Part shown: piece by piece, positions 38,601 to 52,129 of the stretch | Layout of the letters: every line of letters begins with the position of its first letter | Position numbering within the stretch: position 1 is the stretch's first letter | Assembly (NCBI GenBank): GCA_031835245.1 | Contig: JAVKOQ010000089.1 | Coordinates: 1-64,000 of the forward strand | Source of the DNA: Balamuthia mandrillaris | Lineage: Eukaryota; Discosea; Longamoebia; Balamuthiidae | Direction: 5' to 3' | DNA length: 64,000 nucleotides | Translations under genes and position numbers: made by a program | Notes under the pieces: generated by a model | The model's input: the letters and a program-made list of their open reading frames with translations, nothing else | Databases searched by the model: none | What the model was told of the DNA's origin: nothing

Positions 38601-38669
38601 ACCATTACCCTTTCCTCTTCTTCCTCTTCCCTTTCTTCCTCTTGCTCTCAAGAACTACTTCTTTCTTAA
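35644..38669 (+). CDS. RhoGEF with DH-PH module and C-terminal coiled coil
   Basis: ATG 35644 (MSKKTRAVSLTKAARTLEDP), TAA 38667, at least nine exons. The DH domain runs from EEKIRQEVVFELIETETKY through LEPIRQKQLLTKEEITALF, DVGKHMLEWVEPFKVYGVFC and the conserved helix LDSFLMAPLQRICKYPLLLK, then ENTPEGHSDYHTI. The PH domain follows: LVRQGLLHVR, AMLFLFNDLLLVTKL, FTFNARTAEEARLWVNDLER. The last exon is a Ser/Pro-rich linker and a long coiled coil (about 38180-38590; ELKLRTEAEAYSKALAEELA, KQRSRDDQAKSKLLSKY). DH domains exchange GDP for GTP on Rho/Rac GTPases; the coiled coil suggests dimerisation or targeting. It starts divergently from talin and ends 118 bp from the converging RasGEF gene. Confidence 0.9.
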
Positions 38670-38786
38670 GTTTATTACTCTTCTTACAAGCATCACTCCT
38701 TCCATCATTCCAGCCGTTACTTGAAAAAACAATTAAAATAACATAACAAAACATTTAAAGGGAGGGACTAAGCCAGCAACGCAAAG

Positions 38787-41700
38787 CTAGTCCAGCTGAG
38801 CTTTAGTGGCGTTCCTTGGTTCGCAAAGCAAGCTTGCCGCGTAGAGCTCTTTATCGGACATGACAGGCTGGGCGATCCACCTCTGAATATCGTCCGCGGG
38901 AGCGAGTTGGTAGGGTATTTCTTGATACTTTTGGATGGTGCTTATGATGCCATATACCAAACGCCGCTTTCCAAAGTTGATGAGACCATGGGCCAAGTCT
39001 GTGTTGCCGTCCTTGATGAATGTTAGGTCTGTTAAGTACACGCCACTGTTTACACTGCTGTTAGCTCTGTTTTTTCCTTTCATATATTGATTGGAAATGA
39101 ACAACTCACATGTAGGGAATACAAGGCGGTGCTGCCTCCGCCAATGATTGACGATATCTCTTGAAAGAACCTTCCATAGACATTAGGGATTCCAACTCGA
39201 CCAATGCCTTGTTCAATGTGTAAGCGATTAGAAAACAGAAGAAGCAGTATGGAATAGAGAGCGAGTACCGCTTGGGACCGTCTGTGAAGTTTGCCTCGAG
39301 TCCACTTGAGACGAAGAACAGCCGAATTGTTAATACCGCTGATAACAGCGGTGAGGATATGGTAGTTGTGCATGTCTTTCAAGTGCTTTATGTTCGTGTA
39401 GGCATGAAAATTAGCACCGGTCACTTATTTACGCGGTAAAAACAAAAAGAACATACCTGAGCAACTTTGATGATATGAGTAAGCAGCTTCGCTCTTTCTC
39501 TCAATTTTTTCGTTTGAACAATTTCGGTGGCAAAGCGCAGTGATACATGATTGAAGAGATCAATCATGGCAACAATGTTCGGAGCTTTGTGTTCACTCCA
39601 AGCTGAACCGAGGAACTCAGTAGGCTATGCAGTCAAAAAGAATGTTCAAAATGAGCGATTCATTAATATGAATTCCAAACTGTAAAAGAGAAGAGGAATA
39701 CGCCACCTCAATGTTTACATAGATATGCCAACATTTGAGTGTAAGTTGTCGCGCCAGCTCCTCTTCATCAATGCCGAACAGCGTTAGCCTATCTGAAACG
39801 TTTTTCATCTTGGTCTTGGGGATGGATTTGCTGCTTGCAGGAATATCCTTGCCTCGTTTCTTGCATTATTTGTTTTAAAAAATTTGAGAAAAAAAACAAG
39901 CACGTAAAGAGAAACTATGAAACATACTGCTGGAGGGTTATCAAGGGCCTTCTGCAGTACCACTGCCATTTCCTTGTGGCCTCCTTCGATGAGTTGTTGC
40001 TGAATGAACAAACGCACTTTGCGTGCGAGGTCGCATTGAGGAAAGTTGAGGTCGTAATAAGACGTCTGGATCCAGTCGCGCATTACCAGGCATACCCTCA
40101 GTTGGATTTTCTTTACGTTCTGTTCGTACGCACTAATACCACCATCTCCGTCATGGGCTATTTTCTCGTAAGGCGGCACATGGAAACGCTCTAACAGTTT
40201 CGAGAAAAGCTCGTCGGGAGTAGAAAATGACCGGTATGTCAGCAGGAAGGCGTGTTGGAACGCAGAATTTACCTCTGTTTCAGAAGTAAGGTGCTGCACG
40301 AGTTTGTTCAAGGTACCAGCTTCCACCATCTTCTCTCCACCACTCACCACCTCCTTTTCAAAGACAAGGCCATCTGTCGTATGAAATTCTTCCCAAATGT
40401 TTTTTGTCTCTCCAGAACCTGAACACCTCTTGAGTTAGTTCGTTGTACGTTTCATTTTTTTCGCTAGAAAGTAAAGGGTTGTTACCAGCATCACTTGCAA
40501 CTTGCGTGTATTCCTTCCTAGGACCGAGGAACACGTGAGCGTGGAATGGTACGTTTTGGTTCCGTAAAGAGCGTTCAGGGTCAAGCAGTACCGCTCCTTC
40601 ATTCAAAATAGATAAAAAATTATATGTTAAATTAAACAGTTGCAAAACTAAGTTAAAGCACAAACCTTCCTCAACTTTACTTCGGTTTGTAACAAGGTAA
40701 AGAGAATGTTCAGAGCGAGGGAGGTTAGCGTGCTTTTTGCCGCAGATTTGACCGAGAACATCATTGACCGGATCAGCAAACTGAGTCTTGAGGCTTATGT
40801 GCTTGCCAGAGGGAAGATGAACTGTCAATGGTCTTGGCCGCAGTAACAGTCGTACTCTCTTGATTTGCTGTTAGTGAGAGAGAGAGAGAGAGAGGCATAT
40901 AAGTTTTTGAGTGTAAATCAAAATGTATGCACAAAAGAAGTACCTTGGAAGAATAATCGGAGAGAGTGCGAGTGGGCTTGAGCCACTGTCCGTCGTGCTT
41001 CTTCTTTCGCAGTGAATAAAGGCCATAATCTTTGGAAGAAAGCTTAGTGTTGGCGGTACTGCTTGCTGTGATAGATTCATCATCTTCTTCTTCCTCGTCT
41101 TCATCCTCCTGGTGGGCAGTGTTGCCGGGCTGGCTGGCAGCCTGCCACATGGAATGCACAATCTGTCGAATGACATCGCTGATCCGCATGTCGGCCTCAA
41201 AGCGCATTTCTTCAGCAGTGCGGCTGGTTGTAAGGTAAACCTTCAGCACTCGGGGCTTTCGCCGTAGATGTAGGATAAGGGATTGGGGAGGGAAAGGCAG
41301 ATCACTGTCTTGGACGGAAGACGTAGTGAACTGAGCCAACCACCTGTACTCGGCAAGCCTGCGGGTCTCTTCCAGCCAAATGCCGTTGGAGAGCTGAGAT
41401 GAAGCGGAAGCTTTGGCAGCGAGACCAGCCACCAGCCGAGGAGAGGCACGGTCAACGCCCTCCAAATAAAAGCCGTACTCTTCAGCGAGGCCTTCCTCCA
41501 GTTCGAACGCCTTCTGAGCCTTTGCCAGAGCTTCACTGACGCGGAAGGCCGGGTCCACTGCCAACACGTGTTTTATTTGTGGGGGTGGTGCTCGGGTTGC
41601 TGCTGCCTTGCTGCTGTGCTTCCTTTTTTCCTTATCCTTACCGGCTTGCTCTATCTCGGAGGAGGACGCCTCAGCTGTCGGCTGTAGTGACGGAGAGAAC

Positions 41701-44700
41701 AGAACAGGAACATTCCATGGCCGCAGCTTGAGCTGACAGATGACTTCACCTTTGAGCTCGTAGGAGGCCAGCGTGCGGCTGTTTTCCAACCAAGTGCCCT
41801 CATGCAGAAGCCCAAAGAAAGAGGAGCGGTAGGCTGGCAGTCCACCGCCTATTTCGCCATCTTTGTCAACAGAGGAGGAGGATGAGGATTGCGGGATTGG
41901 GTGTTTCTGCATAAGGGTGTCTATGCATGATTGAACAGTTGTGGTTTCCTCCAGTGGCACTACCACCTGCTGTCCTGTATAATCAATAAGCACTCGCAGG
42001 TGATCTCCTTCCACCTTTCCTCTCTCATCCTCCAAGCCCTGTTATCACAAGAAATGAACAATGAGTATATTGCAATTCCTTTTAAACAGGGCAATACAGG
42101 CATTGCAAAGATGTATGTACCTCCAACACTTTATTTTGCTCAAACTTGCTAATCATTTCTTCATAATCCTCCAATAGTTCCTCCTCGAATATGTCCAACT
42201 CGTAGTCAAGAATATCGGAGCTGAATAAGCGAAGTTTCTGATAATAAGAGCAATATACAGTCAGCTTTGCAAATAAAAGGAAAAAGAGTAAACTCTACCT
42301 CAATCAGTTCGATGATACCCATGTGGACGAACTCTCGACGTATCCGCTGACGCTTTTCCAAGTTTTCCTCATCACAAATGAGGCGGTTAATAATAAACGC
42401 GCTGTTTATCTGCCCATCCGATCAGGAGAGTTAGAGAATATCATCATCAACCGAAAAGGCGAGAAAAAAGGCAAGAGGAAGAGAAACGAAGGCATGTGTA
42501 GTAAAGAAAACTCACCACACTATCAACTGAATAGCCATGCTCTATTAAGGGATCCATTAAGCGAGCAAAGCGGTTTTCCTGTGGCAACCCTCTGACCTTG
42601 TGGTAGTAGTCAAAGCTTTCCAAAACAAGCTGATGTCCAATAAAGTGAACTTCCATTATGAAGCTCAGTATGTCAAGGGCGACATCGCGCACTGGCACGC
42701 TTGGTATATACAGACAGAGAGCCACGCAGCATACAGAGTCCGTTGTGGTAAGCACAGAACGTAACGATACCTGCGGTTATAGTTGGGATTAAAATGTTAG
42801 CCATCTAACAAAAAAAGCAAAATGGCACACGGTGGTGATAATGGTGTGTACGTTCAAAAGATGGCGGATGCACTTCAGAGCAGCCTCCAACACCGGATAG
42901 TCGGCCACAGAGAAATTGAGCTTGCGAGCAGTGATAAGGATCAACCGCACCAACGCATCTATGCCTCCTACTTCCACGAATTGGGCAACCCAGGCTTGTG
43001 GTTGACTTTCCATTGCCTGGAAGAGATCTTCTATTTGTTTGGCTGTTGGTCGGCCTTTGAGCATGGCACAGAAATCGGAGGCCAGAATCAGCTTGGCCTT
43101 CGCTGCCGTTGTCTTTGTCTTTGAGGACGAAGCCTAGGCAATAGTCACAAAATAAGATTAAAGACCAAGCAATAAGAAAATCAGAAGCAAAAAAACAAAA
43201 CAAAAAACAAAAAAAATGGGAGAGATGATGATAGGAGCGTACCAGCATTTCCAACGTAGAACCTTTGTATTGAGTAAGGAGTTTCCACTTTTGGTTAGCT
43301 GGCAATTTTTTGAGGGTCTCTTTCCTTCGGTTAGAAAAGTCTTGTTCGCTCTGGTTTGAGCATCGCATTCATTAGCGCAAACAAAATAATAAAACAAAAG
43401 GTCTGTCTTTGGGTGAAGGAGCCACACAATAGAACGAGGGAATAACGTACCAACAAACGATCAAAGGCAACTTTGAACTTGGAGTAGGAGGGAATGTTTT
43501 TGTCCTCAGAGGCTTTGTCTTCAACTGGCCGAGGAGTGGTGAGCAGGCTTGGGGCTGATGAGCCAGCCACAGCCACCGTTTGTCTTCGTTTGCTAGGAGC
43601 GTCAACGGAGTCCTCCTCCGATTCGGTCTCCTCGCTTTGTCCATTATCACTTTCAGCCAATTTGAGGAGATTCTCAGAGCTGCGACCGCTGCGACGGAGG
43701 GGAGCATGGGCGGGAGGTCTTAGCGAGTGTTCAGCAGAGGAATGAGCGAGAACGGCGGCGGTGCTGGCTCGCGCTCGAGCGATGGCGCTGGCATCCAACG
43801 TACCGGCCCGCGATGATGAAGCTGAAGGTCCTCGAGCGGACGTTGATTTGCGGCGACTCTCCACAAAGCGTTTCATTTCATCTTCTGGTGATTCGACTTT
43901 CTTTGGGGCTTGCAGGAGTTTGAGTTGCTCTGGCGATAGGAACGAAGTTGCACGAGGTAAAGGGTTGGAATCTTCGGCAGAAGAACCTGCCCCGTTTCCT
44001 CCTCTCGGTGAAACAAGAACGGTGGTAGGGTCAGCAGTGGTGGTGCGTTGATAAACTTCCGCCAGATTGGCTGTATGAATGGACCTCCTCCATTGCTGGG
44101 AAGAGGTTCGATTGAGGCCGCTGGGTATAGTAGGCTTGGAGGAGCGCGTTGTGCCGATCCCATTGCCCCTTGCTCGCTCGCCAAAGCCTCCATCAGCGTC
44201 GGATCTGAGGAGTGCCAGCGCTCCTTTACTGCGTATTACTTCCTGCACCTCGCTAGGTAGTTTGTTGTTGTCCAAACTGAGTCGCAGTAATTGCTTCATC
44301 TGGAGGAGTGCCGGGGGTACCTCCTTCAGTTCGTTGTGATGCAAAATAAGCACGACAAGCCCTTCCAGCCTGGCAAGCTCTGATGGCAGCCGTTGGAGCT
44401 GGTTGTATTCGAGGTAGAGCTTGCGAAGGGAGGTGCAGTTGCCAATCTCGCTAGGCAGCTCTACCAGTTCGTTTTCCTGCAGGCAAAGCTCGGTTAGGTT
44501 GGTAAGCTGCCCGATGGTCAGCGGTAGCGTCTTCAGCATATTGTCATGCAACTTCACGCCCCTCAGCTCGGTGGCGTTACCCAGCTCTGGTGGTAGCTGT
44601 GTGAGCAGGTTGTGTTGCGCGTAAAGGTTGGTCAGTTGCTGCATCCGTCCCAACGTTGCCGGCAAAGTGTTCAGCTTGTTCTCTGATACATCCAACTCCT

Positions 44701-45548
44701 TCAACTTTTGACATCCACTCAATTCCTTTGGTAGCTCTTTCAGTTCGTTTCGTCGCAGGTTCAGGTTCTCCAATTGCAGCAGTTGTGCCACCTTATTCGT
44801 TCATTCATTTAGTTATTATGTTCACTTTAGACTTGAATAACAAGAAGAGAAAAAGGAAGAACAAGAACAAGAACAAGAACAAGAAGAAGAACAAGAACAA
44901 GAACAAGAACAAGAACAAGAACAAGAACAAGAAGAAGAACAAGAACAAGAACAAGAACAAGAACAAGAACAAGAACAAGAACAAGAACAAGAACAAGAAC
45001 AAGAACAAGAAGCAAACCTCTTTGGGTAGAGCAGTAATCCTATTTTCAGAGAGGTCCAAAACGGCAAGGTTGGGCAAGGCGCAGAGCTCCAATGGAAAGC
45101 TATCAAAGCTGTTCTTCAAGAGGTAAAGGGCCTGCAGGTTCTGCATACCGGTGATGTCCTTTGGGAGGTCCGTGATCTGGTTGTCGCCCAGGTGGAGTAG
45201 CTGCAGGTTCATGAGGTGAGAGACCAGGGCCGGAAATGCGGTGAAGCGATTCTGGTTCAACCGCAGCTCCTTGAGGTCCTTGAGCTTAGCCAAGGAGGGC
45301 ACCGTGCTCAGCTTGTTGTCCTCCAGGTTGAGCACCTCCAAGCTCAACAACCTGACCAACTCGTAGGGGATCTTTTGTATCTTGCAGGAGCGCGCCTCCA
45401 GCAAGGTGAGCTTGGGCAGCTGCTCCACCAGCTGCTCCAACGCCTCCACCAGCTCCTTCTCCTTGAGCTTCACTTTGCTTACATAGAATTCTTTGCTGCC
45501 TCGCAGGTCCACCGCTTGTTGTACCAACGACGACAGTTGCGCCCCCAT
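38787..45548 (-). CDS. LRR - GBD/FH3 - talin-type UBL repeats - RasGEF multidomain protein
   Basis: One gene of at least a dozen exons, ATG 45548 to TAG 38787. The start MGAQLSSLV fits the N-myristoylation consensus. Domain order: (1) Leu-rich repeats of the Ras-associated LP type over 45480-44200, e.g. [20 protein letters not shown], interrupted by an intron with a CAAGAA satellite; (2) Ser/Arg-rich low-complexity linker; (3) formin-type GBD/FH3: [71 protein letters not shown]; (4) a tandem of ubiquitin-like units resembling talin F0/F1, each ending with a Trp-Leu motif ([42 protein letters not shown]); (5) RasGEF N-motif [34 protein letters not shown]; (6) RasGEF catalytic domain [71 protein letters not shown]. 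About 1,750 residues. Probably an exchange factor for Ras or Rap. That all parts are one transcript is inferred from splice sites and lack of stops plus promoters between them. Confidence 0.8.
44859..45012. repeat. (CAAGAA)n hexanucleotide repeat in an LRR intron
   Basis: About 150 bp of AACAAG units with AAG insertions. In host sense (minus strand) it is pyrimidine-rich TTCTTG and follows the donor GTTTGC after ITALPKE; the intron ends before [12 protein letters not shown], exactly between two leucine-rich repeats. Confidence 0.95.
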
Positions 45549-46125
45549 TTCTTGCTCTCTTCTTGTTCGCTTTCTCGCTTCTTCTGCTTCCTTTCTTTTT
45601 CTCTCTCTCTCTCCTTTCTCCTTCTTTGTGAGCAAGCAGCTCGCTTGTGGCGGCTGTTTGAACTCGCAAGCTTCTTTTTTTGGGGGGGGGGGGAAGAAGA
45701 GAGGAGGGTTTAGTTTTTTTTTATATTATTTGGAGGGTTGTCGTTAAGTTGGTTGCGGCTTGGCGGCCTCCCCTCTTTGTTTGTTGTTATTGTTCGCTTT
45801 CTGCTGTTCTTCGTTTTTTTCTTTCTTTCTTTCTCTCTCTGGTGGGTTCTCGCTGCTAAATGGTTCCCTCCCATTTTCGTTGCAGCCGATGGAACGCCGG
45901 CGGTGACAGATTGGACAGGTTTTGCCGTTACCGGTATCCCCATAGGGCGAGTTTCATTTAGCTCTCTCGCTATGCGATCGTTTTTGCTTTTATTCCACCC
46001 CCCCCCCCACCAGCCACCACCACCCCCACCACCACCACCCCCTTTTTTTTTTCATTTTGTTGTTTTGTTATACTTCTTCTTCCCCTTATTATTCACTCCC
46101 ACACAACAGTTCAACTTCTCCCCCA
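45549..46125. promoter_or_regulatory. Bidirectional intergenic region, LRR-RasGEF / coactosin-like
   Basis: About 580 bp between two divergent start codons. It contains a G run at 45682-45692, a poly-T tract near 45715, and a C/A-rich stretch (45999-46042). No gene is recognised. Confidence 0.45.
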
Positions 46126-47288
46126 ATGCCTGTCCGGTTTGCTGACCAAGGGTCTATCAAGGCCGCCATTGCTGACGTGCTTTCCCCCACAACCTTTTCT
46201 GGATGGTTCGTTGTTCTTCTCTTCTCTTTCTGCATTTCTCTTCTGCTCTCTGTCTCTCTGTCTCTCTGTCTCTCTGTCTCTCTGTCTCTCTGTCTCTCTG
46301 TCTCTCTCTCTGTCTGTCTCTCTCTCTTCCCCTCCCCCTCCCCCTCCTCCCTTGAGTGGTGGTGTGATGAGAAAAAAATTAAGGTCTTGTTCGTCGGATT
46401 CACGCCGTGACGATGCCATAACGGATTTTCCTGATTCTCTCTTCTCTCTTCTCTTCTTTCTCTCTCCCTTTGGAAGTCCTCCCACCTTTTAACTCAAGTA
46501 TTGCTGTCCTTTTTCCCGAACAAAGGGTGTTGGTGGGTTACTCTGGCCCCGAAACTCTCGTCCTTCAAGCCAAAGGCAGCGGCGGCGTCCCTGAGCTCGT
46601 CTCTAACTTGAAAGGTTTCCTTATTCTGCTTTGCTTTTCGTGTCCCTTTTCTCTTCTCTCTCGACGCTCTGTGTTCTCGTCTGCCTCGGCAGTCTCTTCT
46701 CTGCTGCACATTTTGCTGACACCAAGAGTGAACAATAGATAACGAGGTTCAATACTGTTTGGTCAGGATTCCTCTTGAGAATGCTGTTTCTTCCTGTAAG
46801 TGTTTTTTTTTTCAGTTTCGTTTTTGTACTTCTATGTTGTTTTTTTCTTACCATCATACGTTTGCAACCTTCAGCCCGAGCCCAAGGAGACCCTCAAAAG
46901 GTCAGCAGCTTCTTGTTGTTTTTTTTTAACTATGCCCTCTTAGCTCTCACCTTCATTCTCTATTTCTCTTTTCTTCTTTCTCACTTTCTAGACCCGAGAC
47001 GTGTTCATTGCATGGTACCGTTCGCTGCATTCATTGTTTTTTTTTTTCAGACCTTGTGTGGGTTTGAGTTACTAACGTAATGTTGCGCGGTGTTGTGATG
47101 ATAATAATAGGACTGGGCCAGCCGTGAAGATCATCGAGAAAGGCAAAAAGATGGCTCACGTCGGCGACGTCACCAAAGTGTTGGCTCCCTCCCACGCCGA
47201 ACTCACCGCCATCAGCAAGCAAAACTTCACAGAGGCTGTCGTCCGTGATCGTAGCGACGTTTTGTCTGGCTCTCACGTTATTGATTAA
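46126..47288 (+). CDS. Coactosin-like ADF-homology actin-binding protein
   Basis: ATG 46126 (MPVRFADQGSIKAAIADVLS), TAA 47286; about five exons. Splicing exon 1 (ending at about 46206) to an acceptor after GAACAAAG near 46527 gives TTFSGWVLVGYSGPETLVLQ, the first strand of an ADF-H fold, then AKGSGGVPELVSNLKDNEVQYCLVRI, and in the last exon TRDVFIAWTGPAVKIIEKGK, VTKVLAPSHAELTAIS and FTEAVVRDRSDVL. The GKGSGG-type loop and the long C-terminal helix are coactosin features; about 130-140 residues, the usual size. Coactosins bind F-actin and protect barbed ends from capping. Intron 1 hosts a box C/D snoRNA (46360-46438) next to an octanucleotide repeat. Confidence 0.75.
46246..46328. repeat. (TGTCTCTC)n octanucleotide repeat
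   Basis: About ten TGTCTCTC units inside intron 1 of the coactosin-like gene, 32 bp before the snoRNA. Confidence 0.9.
46360..46438 (+). ncRNA. Box C/D snoRNA, intronic copy 1
   Basis: Box C GTGATGA at 46364-46370 and box D CTGA at 46431-46434, 60 nt apart, plus a C'-like box GTGACGA at 46407-46413. Flanking GAG and CTC can pair as a short terminal stem. Between C and C' it carries TTAAGGTCTTGTTCGT (46379-46394), complementary over 16 nt with one G-U pair to the highly conserved 18S rRNA segment ACGAACGAGACCUUAA. It lies in intron 1 of the coactosin-like gene in sense orientation, the usual way such RNAs are made. A second copy is at 52120-52202. Confidence 0.85.
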
Positions 47289-47406
47289 TGTTGCTATCGT
47301 TGTCCTCTTATCTTTTAAATACCACCCTTCCTCCTTATTTACTCTTGGGTTTCTTCACCTTGTTCTCTCACTCCCTCCACAATGATGACTGTACAAAAGG
47401 AACGCT

Positions 47407-50298
<2,892 letters not shown>

Positions 50299-50683
50299 CT
50301 TCGCCTCTTCAAGCTCCCTCTCCAACTTTCGACGGGAGTGGAGTTTGGGAGAGTTCCCTCTGCTTTACTGCTGCAACGCAACGTTCATTTTTTTGAGTCT
50401 CAACTCTTTTTTTTTGGCGGGAAAATGACTACCGCATAATCATCCTCACCCATGGTAATGGTTGAGGGGTAGTTAAAATTTTGCGGAGTTTGCATGTTAA
50501 TCCCCACCAGTGGTTGATTGGCCCTCCCAGACAATACCTAAAAAGGAAAGTATCGAAGCGACATGCCCTTTTTAAAGCCGAATAATTTGTTGGTTAGAAA
50601 AAGAAAAGCAAAAAAATTTTTGGCTACTCCGTCCCTACGTCCTTTGCGCAGGTGGAAGAAGACCAAAGGGGGTGGTTAAGAAG
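50299..50683. promoter_or_regulatory. Bidirectional intergenic region, MCM3 / secreted protein
   Basis: About 385 bp between two divergent start codons; AT-rich, with a TTTAAAG word at 50570. Nothing else recognised. Confidence 0.45.
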
Positions 50684-51747
50684 ATGCGATTTCTCGTTTC
50701 TGCGGTTGCATTGGTGCTGTTGTTGACAACTGTCGCTGCGCAATTTGAGAGCGCGCCTCTTCGATACAGCGCGGACAACGTTTTGTCCTTGGAGCTGTTT
50801 CCCACGAGCAGATGGAGTTCCGATGACTGCTTCACCAGCAACTGTACAGACGACGTGGTGCTGAACTTCGACCTCTATGAGGTGTTGGAGGGGAGCGGCG
50901 AGTGTTTCCTGAAGGAGAATTTGTACGGAAGGGAGACCGGGAGTTTGTTGGACATTGAAGATGACACGATGCAGGTGGGGTTGTCGTCCATCTTCAACAC
51001 TCTTTTCAACGGCGGCAACACTTGTATCGAGGATTTGGAGACCGCTTTTGATACGGTTGCTTGTCTCATCGCCAACGAATGTACGCTCTTCCCACCCGCC
51101 AAGGAGCATGTTCTCTCTTTACCTCATTTTTTTTTCTTTGCGTTGCATCGTTTTCTCTCTGTCTCCTCTTGCCTTTCTCGTTAATTTCTAGCTCTCTTTT
51201 TTTGCCTTCCGTCTGCTTAACCTCTTCATTGTTTCTTTCCTCGATCTCGCTTAGTTTTACATAACAAAACTGTGTTGTTTTTTCCATTCAAACAGACGAC
51301 ACAGAGGGACTGGAGGAAGTGTCAGTGCGAATCATCGAAGGCGTGGAGGGAGGCATCGACGCCCTATCGGAGGGCTGCCTCGCTCACCCCGTGCGCTGCG
51401 GCGCCGCCCCTCGCCTCATAATCAACTTTTTGATCCCCTCCTTCTGCTCGAGCGGCTGTCTGGAGAACAGGCCTCGGACGTGCTACCCTGGCCTCAGCCC
51501 CAACGAGTTCCACTGGCTGGCGTACAGGTACGAGCTACAGCAGGCCAAGAAGAGGGTCAGCCAGCTGCTCACCTGCGCACAGGAGGGGCAGACAGCCTTG
51601 AAAGCCTCCTTGAAGGAAGACCCAGAGAGCGCTCCTGTACCGGATCACGCCACCATCAACCAAGTCTTTGATACCGTTCGCTATACCACTGGTGTTTGTC
51701 TGCCGGAATGGGAGGATTCTCTTCTATCTACTTTTCTCTCTCCTTGA
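50684..51747 (+). CDS. Secreted protein of unknown function
   Basis: ATG 50684 gives a clear signal peptide (MRFLVSAVALVLLLTTVAAQ, cleavage likely after VAA). Exon 1 (to about 51080) and exon 2 (51296 on) join as ANEYDTEGLEEVSVRIIEG. The mature part has about 17 cysteines, in both exons (DDCFTSNCTDD, GECFLKEN, ACL; GCLAHPVRCGAAP, SFCSSGCLENRPRTCYPG, LTCAQEG, GVCLPEW), suggesting disulfides, no membrane segment, and a predicted length of about 280 residues. The intron is 217 nt. No known domain is recognised. The gene converges with DDX18/Has1, with 142 bp between stops. Confidence 0.7.
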
Positions 51748-51889
51748 TTCATTTTTCTCACCAAACAAAAAACAAATACAAAAAAAAAAAAAAGAAACGA
51801 ACCTGAAAGTTTTTTTTGTTGTTGTTGTCTCTATTGTTATTCTGAAGTTTGTGTTGTGGAGGAAGAGAGGATGACCTGACCTAGGGCAG

Positions 51890-52089
51890 CTAGAACTTTG
51901 TGAATTGCCTTTGGTCTCCATCTATCCGTTGGCCGTAGGGATTGTCGGCGCTGAACCTTCCTACTCCCCTCACTTTGCCTTTCTTGTCCGCAAATTTGGC
52001 CAACTTGCGTCCTTTTGGCTCTCTGTTGCTCAAGTCTGCAATAAGGAATTACGATTGTTAGTTTGAAAAAACAGGGAGGGGAGCAGAGT

Positions 52090-52129
<40 letters not shown>

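Noticed and set aside
44805-45126. Poly(Lys/Asn) or poly(Leu/Phe) frames over the CAAGAA repeat
   Set aside because: Repeat artefact inside an intron of the LRR gene.
47094-47111. TGATGA in the last intron of the coactosin-like gene
   Set aside because: Only 15 nt from the splice acceptor with no box D; part of the intron end.
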